Part shown: in pieces, positions 27,446-35,799 of the stretch
Position numbering within the stretch: position 1 is the stretch's first letter
How the letters are laid out: each line of letters starts with the position of its first letter
From: Micromonospora sp. WMMA1947
GTDB taxonomy: Bacteria; Actinomycetota; Actinomycetes; Mycobacteriales; Micromonosporaceae
Assembly (NCBI RefSeq): GCF_027497355.1
Contig: NZ_CP114909.1
Location: 4,111,001 to 4,175,000, forward strand
Direction of reading: 5' to 3'
Length of the DNA stretch: 64,000 nt
The notes under the pieces: model-generated
What the model saw: the letters and a program-made list of their open reading frames with translations, nothing else
Databases searched by the model: none
What the model was told of the DNA's origin: nothing
Program-made: the position numbers and the translations under genes

Positions 27446-30070
27446 TCAGCAGGCGGGCAGGACGCCGAGGTCGTCGCCGCCCTCCAGGTTGAGCCAGGCC
27501 CACGGGATGTAGGTCTTGCCCTTGTAGTCCACCTGGACCCACCAGGTGCTCTGCTTGTTGTTGTTGTAGATCCAGGCGTCCACGTCCTCGCCCTTCACCT
27601 TGCAGTAGGTGCGCAGCCGGTGGCCGTCCGGCACCCAGCCCGCCTGCCTGTCGTTGTCCTGCCGGGGAACCTCGAAGATCTCGTTGCCGTTGCGGCCCGG
27701 CACGTCCTTGTCGCAGTACGTCCGCTGGTCACCCGACGGGCCGTTCTTGCAGGTGGCGACGCCGTACACCGGGTCGGTGGTCTGGGCGCGGGACGCGGTG
27801 CCCTTCCCGGCGGCGTTGCTCGCGGTCAGCGTCACCGTGTACGCCGTACCCGGCGTCAGCCCGGTCACCCGCAGACTGGAACAACTGCCGCTCGCCGTCT
27901 TCCCGCCGGTCGCCGCCGTGCAGGAGGCGCGGCCACCGCCCGCGTCCACAGTGAACGTCACCGTCACCGACGTGGCGTCCGCCGACGAGCCGGTCACCGT
28001 GATCCGGGGCTGCGCCACCGTCCGCGCGGTGGTGCTCGCCTCCGGTCCCGGCCCGGCCTCGTTCACCGCCTTGACCTTCACCGTCACGTTCTGCCCGTTG
28101 CCCAGGCCACCCACAGTGGCCTGGACGTCGGTCACCTCGACGGACTTCCCGGCGGCCTCCACCACGTACTTCGTCACCGGGCGGCCGTTGTCCACCGCCG
28201 GGGACCACTGCACCGCGATCGTGCCCGGCTGGTCGGCGACCGTGGACGCGCGCAGCTCCGTCGGCGCCTTCGGCGTGGTGAACGGCACCACCGTGTTGCT
28301 CACCGGCGACGCCTTCGACCCGGCGCCCTTTTCGCTGACCGCGGTCACCGTGAACGCGTACTGCGTGCCGTACTCCAGTTGCCCGGCCGGCACCACCAGC
28401 TCCGTCTTCGCCGACTCACCGGCCGGGGCGCTCGCGCCGGCCGAGGTCGCCGTCACCGCGTACTTCGCGATCGTGTTGCCCTGGCCGTCGGCCTCCGGCC
28501 AGCTCACCCGCACCGTGCCGTCCGGTCGCGCCTCGGCGGCCACCGACGCCGGCGGGTCCGGCACCTCAGCGGTCGGCACCACCGGGTTGCTGCGCCGCGA
28601 CGGCCCCTCACCCTTGGCGTTCACCGCGTGCACCGAGAACGTGTACGTCTCACCGTTGGTCAGGCCGGTGATCTCCAGGGCACGCTGGTTCGCGCCGACC
28701 TGGTGGGTCTGACCGGCGCCCTCCACCACGTACCGGGTGATCTCGGCGCCGTTGGACGCGGCGGCCTGCCAGCTCACCCGCGCCGACGCGTCACCGGCGG
28801 CGGCGGTGACCGACTTCGGCGCACCCGGCTTGCCGACCTTGGGCTTCTTCGGCGGGGGCGGCGGCGGAGCGACCGGCGGCGGGTCGCCGCCGAGCACGTC
28901 GTTGGCGTACTTGTCGACCTCACGCACCTGGTTGCGGTCGTCGACCACCTGCGCGGTGGACGAGTCCGGCGGGTTGATGAACAGGTGGTTCTCGCGCACC
29001 TCCAGCTCGACCGGACCGGGGCGGCCGGAGCCCTTGACGGTCTGCACGAGCTGCCCCTCGCCGTCGAAGGCGTACACCGTGCCGGTGGTCTCGTCGGCGC
29101 AGTAGAACCGGCCCGCCCACGCCACCGCCGGGCTCAGCCGGGCACCCGTTCCGGGCACCGTGAACCGCTTGACCTCGCGGCTGTCCCGCACCACGTGCAC
29201 CGACCGGTCACCGGAAACCGTGACCGGCACCTGCGGCCCGCTGGTCCGCGTCGGCAGGTTGCCCGGCGCGGACATGCTCAGCTGCGCCCGCCGGGTCTGC
29301 CCGCCGGTCACCGTCACCAGCGACGCCGAGGTACGGTCCAGCACCGCGACGCCGTCGTCCAGCGTGGACACCACGAGGTCGTGCGCCGGCTCGGCCACGT
29401 CGTACGTCTCGACCCGCTTCGGGCTCAACCCCGCGGGCGGCGCGTCACCGGGCGTCTCGGGCAGCTCAGCGGCGGTGACCGCCGAGACGGTGCCCTCGCT
29501 CGGCACCGCGACCCACAGCTTGCCGGTGCCGTCGAACGCGCCGCCGGTGATGCCCGGCGGGTAGCGGACCGGCTCGCCCACCGGAGTCAGCGCACGCGGG
29601 TCGAGCTGGCGGACGATGCCCTGCACCGCGTCCACCACGAACGCCGCGTCCTCGTGCAACGCCACGCTCACCCCGAGCCCCGGCGCGGTCGGCGTGGTCG
29701 CGGTGATCTGCAACGTCGCCAGGTCCAGCGAGCTGACCCGGCCGGTGTTGAGGTCCCGCAGGATCAGCAGCCGGTCGGTCTGGGCCACCTGCATCTGGTG
29801 CCGCCGCCCACCCGGCACCTCCATCCGGGTGTCCACCCGCGCCGTGACGCCGTTGACCCGGGCCAGCTCACTGCGGGTGGTGCTCCACAGCCAGGAGGAC
29901 GCGTCGAAACTCGCCACCGCGTTGTCGGCCGCGCCCAGCCCGAGCACCGTGAGGCCCATCGCGGCCAGCAGAGCGGCCACCGTACCGATGGTGACCAGCC
30001 CACCCCGCATCCGCGATCGTGGACGAGCCTGCTCCGGCCCGGTGCCCGTGACGTCCTCGATGGTGGTCAC
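27446..30070 (-). CDS. Membrane-anchored beta-propeller/fibronectin III protein
   Basis: An 874-residue protein with one N-terminal signal-anchor (about residues 27-47, LVTIGTVAALLAAMGLTVLG), an extracytoplasmic segment about 60-410 with repeated short blades (VSSLDLATLQITAT; AFVVDAVQGIVRQLDP; LWVAVPSEGTVSAV; VAVLDRTSASLVTV) that reads as a seven-bladed beta-propeller, a proline hinge (PPPVAPPPPPPKKP), four FN3 domains between about 425 and 770, and a Cys-rich C-terminal domain of about 100 residues with six cysteines. Start GTG 30070 has GGGGAGG upstream. Its place ahead of MoxR makes it the probable surface client of the MoxR/DUF58 system. The function is not known. Confidence 0.82.
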   Translation of the reverse strand: MTTIEDVTGTGPEQARPRSRMRGGLVTIGTVAALLAAMGLTVLGLGAADNAVASFDASSWLWSTTRSELARVNGVTARVDTRMEVPGGRRHQMQVAQTDRLLILRDLNTGRVSSLDLATLQITATTPTAPGLGVSVALHEDAAFVVDAVQGIVRQLDPRALTPVGEPVRYPPGITGGAFDGTGKLWVAVPSEGTVSAVTAAELPETPGDAPPAGLSPKRVETYDVAEPAHDLVVSTLDDGVAVLDRTSASLVTVTGGQTRRAQLSMSAPGNLPTRTSGPQVPVTVSGDRSVHVVRDSREVKRFTVPGTGARLSPAVAWAGRFYCADETTGTVYAFDGEGQLVQTVKGSGRPGPVELEVRENHLFINPPDSSTAQVVDDRNQVREVDKYANDVLGGDPPPVAPPPPPPKKPKVGKPGAPKSVTAAAGDASARVSWQAAASNGAEITRYVVEGAGQTHQVGANQRALEITGLTNGETYTFSVHAVNAKGEGPSRRSNPVVPTAEVPDPPASVAAEARPDGTVRVSWPEADGQGNTIAKYAVTATSAGASAPAGESAKTELVVPAGQLEYGTQYAFTVTAVSEKGAGSKASPVSNTVVPFTTPKAPTELRASTVADQPGTIAVQWSPAVDNGRPVTKYVVEAAGKSVEVTDVQATVGGLGNGQNVTVKVKAVNEAGPGPEASTTARTVAQPRITVTGSSADATSVTVTFTVDAGGGRASCTAATGGKTASGSCSSLRVTGLTPGTAYTVTLTASNAAGKGTASRAQTTDPVYGVATCKNGPSGDQRTYCDKDVPGRNGNEIFEVPRQDNDRQAGWVPDGHRLRTYCKVKGEDVDAWIYNNNKQSTWWVQVDYKGKTYIPWAWLNLEGGDDLGVLPAC

Positions 30071-30216
30071 TGCCGGCTGCCTCCCCGTGTCGGTGGGGGA
30101 GGGGCGATGCGCACGGCCGAACCTCCCCAGAGCCGGGAGCCATCATAGGTGCCGCCCGGAGCCGGTGAAACCCGCACCGTCCTCCTGTGGACACCGAGCG
30201 TGTCGCCCGTGGACCG

Positions 30217-33200
30217 TCAGTTCGGGGTGCCGCCGCCCTCCCGGTCCGTGCAGACCTGACCCGAGGTGGCGTACGAGTCGGTCGAGTAGACCGCCAGCAC
30301 CGTGAAGCAGTAGTCCAGCTTCGCGCTCAGCCCGTTCACCGTGTACCGGGTCTGCCCGGCGTCCACAGTCGCCATCACCCCGAGCTTCTGCCCGGCCCGG
30401 CCGCCCGCCACCACGAACGGCACCCCGCCGTTCGTCGGGTCGGTCCAGGTCACCGTGACGGTCGTACTGTCGTCGCGCAACGCCAGGTCCCCCGGCGGCG
30501 GCCCGGCCACCTTCGGCGACGCGGCGCCGGACGCGGGCACGGGGGCGGGCGGCGGCGCCGCCTCCCGGTTCAGCAACACCGCGCCGACACCGACCGCCGC
30601 CACCACCGCGAGCACCGCACCCCCGACCACGAGGGCCAGCACCGTGCGGTTCCGGCCGCGCGCCGGTTCCTCCGTCCCGGGGTACGCGGCCGGCGGCTGG
30701 TGGAACATCGGCGGGGTCGCTGGCCAGGCGCTCTGCTCGGGCTGGGCCGGCGGCTCCGGTCGCGTGGACTCGGGGAAGTCCAGCAGGTCCTCGTAGATCG
30801 TCATCGGCCGGTTCGGCTCGGCCTCACCTGCCGCCTCGGCCGGTGCCGGCTCGCCTGCCGCGTCGACGGGTGCCGGCTCGTCCCCCTCCGGGTCGGAGTC
30901 GGTGGGCCGGTCGACCGGCTGGGACGGGGCGACGCTGCTCCACGGCGGCGCGACCATGCCCCACGGCGGTACGGAGGAGCCGCTCACCGGTGCGGCGCTG
31001 ACCGGTGCCGCGGGTGGTCCGCTGACGGGCGGTGGATAGGTGCCGGGGGGAGCGCTGACCGGTGGGTGTCCCGCTGGTGGTCCGCTGGCCGTCGGAGGGT
31101 AGCCGGGTCCGGGCGGCGCGCTGACCGGCGGGCCGGGAGGGCCGCTGACGGGTGGCCCGCCGGCCAGCGACGGGTAGACGGGTGCCGGTGGTCCGCTGAC
31201 CGGCGTCGGGTGGCCAGGTGCGGGCGATCCGCTGACCGGGGTCGGGTGACCGGATGCGGGTCCGCTCGCCGGTGGGGAGTAGCCCACCGCCGGTGCGGCA
31301 ATGACCGGTGCGGCGGGGGGTCCACTGACCGGTGGTGGGTAGCCGGGTGCGGGTGGCCCGCTGACCGGTGGCTCTGGAGGCCCGCTGACGGACTGCCCGG
31401 AGGGCCCGCTGACCGGGTGCACAGGAGGCGCGCTGACCGGAGACGCCGAGGGCGATCCGATCGGCGGTGCGCTGACCGGCGTTGCGCCGGCGGGTGACTG
31501 GCCGGCCGGCGCGGCGCTGCTGGGCGGCGTGCTGACCTGGGGGGCGACGGGCGGTGGTGCGGCGTCTGCCGTCGGCGCACCGGTGGCGGGTGCGCTGGGG
31601 GCGCCTGCTGAGGGCGAGCTCGGCCGCGTCACGCTCGCGGCAGCATCGCCTCCACCCGTAGCCGACGGGCTCACCGGCGGTCCGTCGACCGGGGGTTCGC
31701 CGGCGGCGCCGGTCGCTGCGGGCTTCACCGGGGTGCTGGGGGCAGCCGCTGCGGCGTTGCGCGCTGCCTCCTCTTCCAGCAGCGGACCGATCTGCTGCAC
31801 CTGGATGGTCGGCTTGTCCCAGCCCGGTCCACCGGGGACAGACGGTGTCGTACCCCGGCCGGATGCGCTCGGCTCGGCGCCGATGGCCCGGTCCACGGCG
31901 GGCCGCGGGGGAGCGGTTGCCTCGGCCGTCGGTGTCGCCTGCGGGGCGGGCGCCGGCCGGGGCGGAACAGGCACCGAAGTCGGCGTCGGTGCGGCGGCGG
32001 TCGGCGCCCGTTCGGCCGTCGGCTGGGAGGTGGGCGCCGGTGGGGCTGCCGAGGCCGCAGGGGTGACCGGTGGCGGGGCGGGCGGGGAAGACACGGGCGG
32101 TACGACCGGAACGGCCGGGGGTGGTGGCAGGACGCCGCTCGCCGGAGCCGGCACGCGCGGCGCCGGTGGCAGGACGGTCGGAGGTGGCGGCACGAGGCCC
32201 GTCGAGGGCGTCCGCGACGGTGGCGGGGTGATCCCGGCGGAGGGCGGCGCGGTGACCGGCGTCGCGGGCGGGGGTGGGATGACCGGCGGGGGCGGCAGCG
32301 GGGGCGTACCCGCGGTTCCGGGCATCCGCTGCTGCAGCGGCGGGGGCGTGCCGGCCGTTCCGGGCATCGGCGAGGGCGGTAGCGGTGGCTTGCCGGCGGT
32401 TCCGGGCGCCGGCGTCCCCGCCGCCGGAACCCTCGTCGGCGTCCCGGCGGTCGGTGCTGTCGTCGGAGTGCCAGGCGCCGTCGCGGAGGTTTCCGGTGTC
32501 GGGCCGGGCATCGACGTGCCGGTGGTTGCCGGGTGCGGGGGCGTGACGGGGGCGCGGGGCGGCACCGGGGTCACCCCGGGAGCGGCGGCCGGCCGGCCGT
32601 ACGTTGCCGGTGGAGCCTGGGTGGCGCGTTGGGCCGGGGGAACCGGGATGACGCCTTGGGCCGGGGGCACCGGGCGGACCCCGGGAACCTGCGGGGCTGC
32701 CCCGGCAGTCGGCGGCTTCGCTGGGGCGGGTGCGACGGGCACTGCCGGGAACCGGGAGGTGGCCTCTTCCGTGATGGGCGCAAACCGGGAGGTGGGCTCC
32801 TCTGCGATGGGCGCGAACCGGGAGGTGGCTTCCTCCGTGACCGGCGCGAACCGCGTCGTCGCCTCCGAGGCGGGCGGCGATGGCGGTGCCCACGGACTCG
32901 CGGGTCCGTTCGGCCCGGCGGCGGGAGGCTGGTGCGGCGGGGCGGGCGCCACCGGAGGCGGCGGCGCCACGATCCGCGGGTCCGGCGCGGACTGAGGCGG
33001 CTGCCCGGCGTGGGGCGCATGCGGTGCCGGGCCCGGGCGGGGAGCCCACTGCGAACCGGGTACCGGCGCACTCGCGGCGGGTGGCCCCGGGGTGACCGGT
33101 CCGGGCGGGGCCGGAGTGTGCGGGTGCGGCGGCGTGACCGCCCGCAGCGAGACGGTGGGCTCGGACACTCCGTGCCCGGGGTACCCGGAGGAGGCGGGAC

Positions 33201-33741
33201 CGGGCTGCCCGGGTCGGCCCGGATGCGGGTAGCCGGGAAGGGGCGGAGCGGGGACCGGGCCGGCAGCGGCGGCGGAGCCGCCGTGGGAGGGGCCATAGCC
33301 TGCGGGAGCGGCGGCGGAGCCGCCGAGGTACTGGCGGGCTGCGCGTACCGCGGGGTGGTCCGGACCGAGCACGGCGGCCCCGGCGGTCGCCACGCGGCTG
33401 TAGTTGCGGCGGGCCTCGTGCCGGTTGCCGAGCTCCTCGGACACCCCGGCGAGGTCGAAGCTGAGCGCGAGCATCAGCGGGTCGGTCTCGCCGCGGCGGC
33501 GCTCGCCGGCCGCGTAGGTCTCCTCGAGGACGCGGCGGGCGGCGGCCGGGTCGTCGGCCTCCCGGTGCAGCCGGGCCAGCAGGTGACCGGTGGCCAGGAC
33601 GTCCTGGTGGTCCTCGCCGTACGCCGGGCGGGCCGCGACGATCGCGTCGGCGAGCAGGCGGCGGGCGCTTGTCAGATCACCCGCGGCGCGCAGCGCGAGA
33701 GCCTGGTGCTGAGTGGCGATCAACGGGGAGGGGTGGGACAC
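30217..33741 (-). CDS. TPR / proline-rich / FN3 membrane protein
   Basis: About 1174 residues. An N-terminal tetratricopeptide part (about 1-130; ALALRAAGDLTSARRLLADA, GHLLARLHREADDPAAARRVLEE) is followed by some 850 residues of proline/alanine-rich low-complexity sequence, one membrane span near 1060 (VLALVVGGAVLAVVAAVGVGAVLL) and a C-terminal extracytoplasmic FN3-like domain with two cysteines. The proline-rich part contains four near-repeats EEATSRFAPI and many SGPPAP-type units. GTG 33741 (VSHPSPLIATQHQALALR) is preferred; an ATG 25 codons earlier is possible. It lies 146 bases upstream of the beta-propeller/FN3 gene in the same direction and is probably the head gene of the operon. It may couple a cytosolic TPR scaffold to the envelope. 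Confidence 0.75.
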   Translation of the reverse strand: MSHPSPLIATQHQALALRAAGDLTSARRLLADAIVAARPAYGEDHQDVLATGHLLARLHREADDPAAARRVLEETYAAGERRRGETDPLMLALSFDLAGVSEELGNRHEARRNYSRVATAGAAVLGPDHPAVRAARQYLGGSAAAPAGYGPSHGGSAAAAGPVPAPPLPGYPHPGRPGQPGPASSGYPGHGVSEPTVSLRAVTPPHPHTPAPPGPVTPGPPAASAPVPGSQWAPRPGPAPHAPHAGQPPQSAPDPRIVAPPPPVAPAPPHQPPAAGPNGPASPWAPPSPPASEATTRFAPVTEEATSRFAPIAEEPTSRFAPITEEATSRFPAVPVAPAPAKPPTAGAAPQVPGVRPVPPAQGVIPVPPAQRATQAPPATYGRPAAAPGVTPVPPRAPVTPPHPATTGTSMPGPTPETSATAPGTPTTAPTAGTPTRVPAAGTPAPGTAGKPPLPPSPMPGTAGTPPPLQQRMPGTAGTPPLPPPPVIPPPPATPVTAPPSAGITPPPSRTPSTGLVPPPPTVLPPAPRVPAPASGVLPPPPAVPVVPPVSSPPAPPPVTPAASAAPPAPTSQPTAERAPTAAAPTPTSVPVPPRPAPAPQATPTAEATAPPRPAVDRAIGAEPSASGRGTTPSVPGGPGWDKPTIQVQQIGPLLEEEAARNAAAAAPSTPVKPAATGAAGEPPVDGPPVSPSATGGGDAAASVTRPSSPSAGAPSAPATGAPTADAAPPPVAPQVSTPPSSAAPAGQSPAGATPVSAPPIGSPSASPVSAPPVHPVSGPSGQSVSGPPEPPVSGPPAPGYPPPVSGPPAAPVIAAPAVGYSPPASGPASGHPTPVSGSPAPGHPTPVSGPPAPVYPSLAGGPPVSGPPGPPVSAPPGPGYPPTASGPPAGHPPVSAPPGTYPPPVSGPPAAPVSAAPVSGSSVPPWGMVAPPWSSVAPSQPVDRPTDSDPEGDEPAPVDAAGEPAPAEAAGEAEPNRPMTIYEDLLDFPESTRPEPPAQPEQSAWPATPPMFHQPPAAYPGTEEPARGRNRTVLALVVGGAVLAVVAAVGVGAVLLNREAAPPPAPVPASGAASPKVAGPPPGDLALRDDSTTVTVTWTDPTNGGVPFVVAGGRAGQKLGVMATVDAGQTRYTVNGLSAKLDYCFTVLAVYSTDSYATSGQVCTDREGGGTPN
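30960..31480. repeat. Degenerate repeats coding for SGPPxP units
   Basis: Short, imperfect repeats built on the theme GCTGACCGGTG(C/G) code, on the minus strand, for PVSGPPAP/PVSAPPxx units inside the TPR/proline-rich protein. Spacing is irregular and units are 24-60 bases, so this is coding low complexity, not a CRISPR or a satellite. Confidence 0.7.
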
Positions 33742-33941
33742 GCAAGCAATGCTGCCCGGAATCGCCTGTTGCGCGCTACCCACCCGATCTTTATGGGTGC
33801 TGACCTGCGCAAACATGCCGCGCTGGAGCTGATGTGCATGATCGTTCCGGGCCGTGTACAGTAATGCCCCGTGCGGCCCGCCAGGCCGACCGATGCGGTG
33901 AGTAGCTCACATTGGTCGACCGGGTAGGCTGATACGTGCAG

Positions 33942-34025
33942 GTCCGGGTGGCGGAATGGCAGACGCGCTAGCTTGAGGTGCTAGTGCCCGTATAGGGCGT
34001 GGGGGTTCAAGTCCCCCCTCGGACA
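33942..34025 (+). tRNA. tRNA-Leu (anticodon GAG)
   Basis: A complete 84-base cloverleaf without encoded CCA. Acceptor GTCCGGG (33942-33948) pairs with CTCGGAC (34018-34024), anticodon stem CTAGC/GCTAG encloses the loop TTGAGGT with anticodon GAG at 33975-33977, a long variable arm (TGCCCGTATAGGGCGT) marks a class II tRNA, and the T arm is GGGGG-TTCAAGT-CCCCC. It reads CUC/CUU leucine codons. The 3' half is entered by the antisense frame of a decayed recombinase, the usual sign of an integration site. Confidence 0.95.
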
Positions 34026-35428
34026 CGACCCATAGGCCCACGGTGCGCGCTGAGATCGGTTTCAGCGTTCACCGTTTGCGCCTCCGGGTGGTACGACAGC
34101 CGTAGGCCCAGCTGGCGGTAGACCTCGGCTTTGTCGGCGGGGTCCGCGTCGCGGAGCACGATGACGATGTTCCCAAGGGCCTCGACCAGCGTGGTGATCT
34201 ATGCCTGGGCCATCCGGCGTGGTGCGGCGGAGTTCCCTGCGTGCAGCTCCGTTTCGGCTCGGGTCCGTTCGGCCTGTGTCTGGGCTATCCACTTACTGAC
34301 GACCGAGGGGTCGGCTCCGGCGTTGAGGGCCGCCCGATAGCGCTGAAGTTTCGTGTCGCACTCGGTGATGGTCGCGCTGGCGGCGGTGATGGTGGGGGAT
34401 GGGTGGTCGCCTAGCTGGGCGTCTGCTATCGCGGTGATCGTGTTCTGGATGTGGTCGGGGTGGAACGCGGTGATGAGCCAGGTGTCGAGTGGGTCGGTGA
34501 GGGTTTCATCGCGGAGGTAGACGTTGCGGGGGTGGGTGACGTCGTTGGCGAGGGCGTATTCCTAGGGGAAGCGGCAGCGGTAGTAGGCGGCGCCGTGGTT
34601 GTACTGGCCCTGCATCCGGCGGTTGCAGGCGGCGCAGTAGATCAGGCCGGGGAAGACGTACGGGTTGCGGGCGCGGCGTTGCCGTTGCGGAAGGTCCAGA
34701 CCCAACCGGTGTCGTGCGAGCAGTGCCTGCGCCTGTTCGAAGGTGGCCTCGTCGATGATCGGTGGGTGGGTGATTTCTTTGGAGACGAGGACCTCCTCGG
34801 TGCGTTGTTTGTTCCAGACCTGTCGTCTGGTGTAGCGGGGGTTGGTGAGGATGACCCGCACGGCGCTCTTGGACCAGGCGATGCCGCTGCGGTGGGGGTT
34901 GCGGGCCCGGTCGTGTGCGGAGGGGCAGGGCACGTGGTTGCTGGTGAGTGCTTGGGCGATGGCGTACAGGCCGCTGCCGGTGAGGAACTCGTGGAAGATC
35001 TGGCGGACGATCGGGGCGGTCCGCGGGTCCGGGGTGAGGCCGCGTAGGTGTTTGCCGTCGGCTGCCTTCGCCGGGTTAAGGTGGGGTCCGAAGTCCTGCA
35101 GGGTGTAGCCGTATGGGGGACGCCCGCCGAGGTAGCGGCCTTCGAGGAGGGTCTGGGCGGCCATGGCGGTCCGGACGCGCAGCTTGATGCGGTTGCGTTC
35201 ACCTTTGCTCATGCCGCCGAAGACGGACATGACCAGCTCGTGGGCCTCGTTGTCCGGGTCGATCGGGCCGCCGATCTCCGGTACCCACAGTTCGACGCCG
35301 TACTGGGCGAACAGTGGCACGGTGAGACCGAACTGGTTGCCGTAGAACGCTCGGTGGGGTTCGCCGACGACGACGGCGGAGAATCCGCGGTAGGCCGACC
35401 AGCGCGTCGACTGGGAGCGCCGCGACGC
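34007..35428 (-). pseudogene. Decayed large serine recombinase next to tRNA-Leu
   Basis: Remnant of a serine site-specific recombinase. The readable part (34565-35428) shows the end of the resolvase domain (AVVVGEPHRAFYGNQF; SVFGGMSKGERNRIKLRVRTAM), the recombinase domain (GRYLGGRPPYGYTL; WSKSAVRVILTNPRYTRRQVWNKQR) and the zinc ribbon (LIYCAACNRRM...YYRCRFP). The first 60-90 residues with the catalytic Ser are missing, with an in-frame TGA at 35429-35431. The frame continues after a TAG at 34562-34564 (EYALANDVTHPRNVYLRDE...) and again after a second TAG at 34199-34201 (ITTLVEALGNIVIVLRDAD...), and ends at 34007 inside the tRNA T loop. Two nonsense changes plus an N-terminal truncation make it non-functional. 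It marks an old element integrated at the tRNA 3' end. Confidence 0.85.
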
Positions 35429-35751
35429 TCAGCAGCAGCGCCAGTACGACGGTCATCCGAGTCCAACGGCGCGGACAGGGATATACGACGGTGCCAGCAG
35501 CCAAGCTATCCAGACGACGATGCCGGTGGCCGCGAAGACGGTGACCTTCGCCAGGGGCGTACCAACAGCGCCGGCGACAAGCCGACCACCGGGATGCTCG
35601 GCAACTCATCAGCCGCCACCGGGGGATGAGCTTCCTGGTGTACCGCCGTATCCAGGCACTCCTCGAGAACGGCGGGATCGGAGTCTCGGAGCACGCGGTC
35701 ACCGGGCGCGTCCGCCACGGCCGTGGGCGGTCGACGTGCCCAAACAGGTGG
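35429..35751. other. Junction region with no intact gene
   Basis: About 320 bases between the recombinase remnant and the cluster promoter. Minus-strand frames give short hydrophobic pieces (MTVVLALLLSVAALPVDAL from 35456; VTVFAATGIVVWIAWLLA just upstream of it) that may be leftovers of a membrane protein broken by the deletion that removed the recombinase N-terminus. I see no complete gene, RNA or att-like copy of the tRNA 3' end here. Confidence 0.5.
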
Positions 35752-35799
35752 CCCGATCGGCGCTGGGAACGGGTGTGGCGGGTCCGTAACGTCATCGTC
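35752..35799 (+). promoter_or_regulatory. Shared cluster promoter/operator, copy 1
   Basis: CCCGATCGGCGCTGGGAACG (35752-35771) followed by TCCGTAACGTCA (35783-35794) ends at the ATG of the aminotransferase gene. The same 20-mer and the same distance to ATG (48 bases) recur upstream of 41562. GGGAAC (35765-35770) and CGTA (35785-35788) are 14 bases apart and look like the -35/-10 of an ECF-type sigma factor, though the spacing is slightly short for that class. Confidence 0.6.

Noticed and set aside
30960..31480. Regular short repeats suggesting a CRISPR-like array
   Set aside because: Units are of uneven length, lie in frame in a coding sequence and encode SGPPAP-type proline repeats; there are no spacers or cas genes.
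35440..35560. Small membrane protein genes on the minus strand
   Set aside because: Two short hydrophobic frames are visible but lack a plausible start, ribosome site or full length; they are treated as debris at the recombinase junction.
35626..35799. An N-terminal extension of the aminotransferase
   Set aside because: The frame is open, but the extension is Arg-rich without similarity and would include the shared promoter element.
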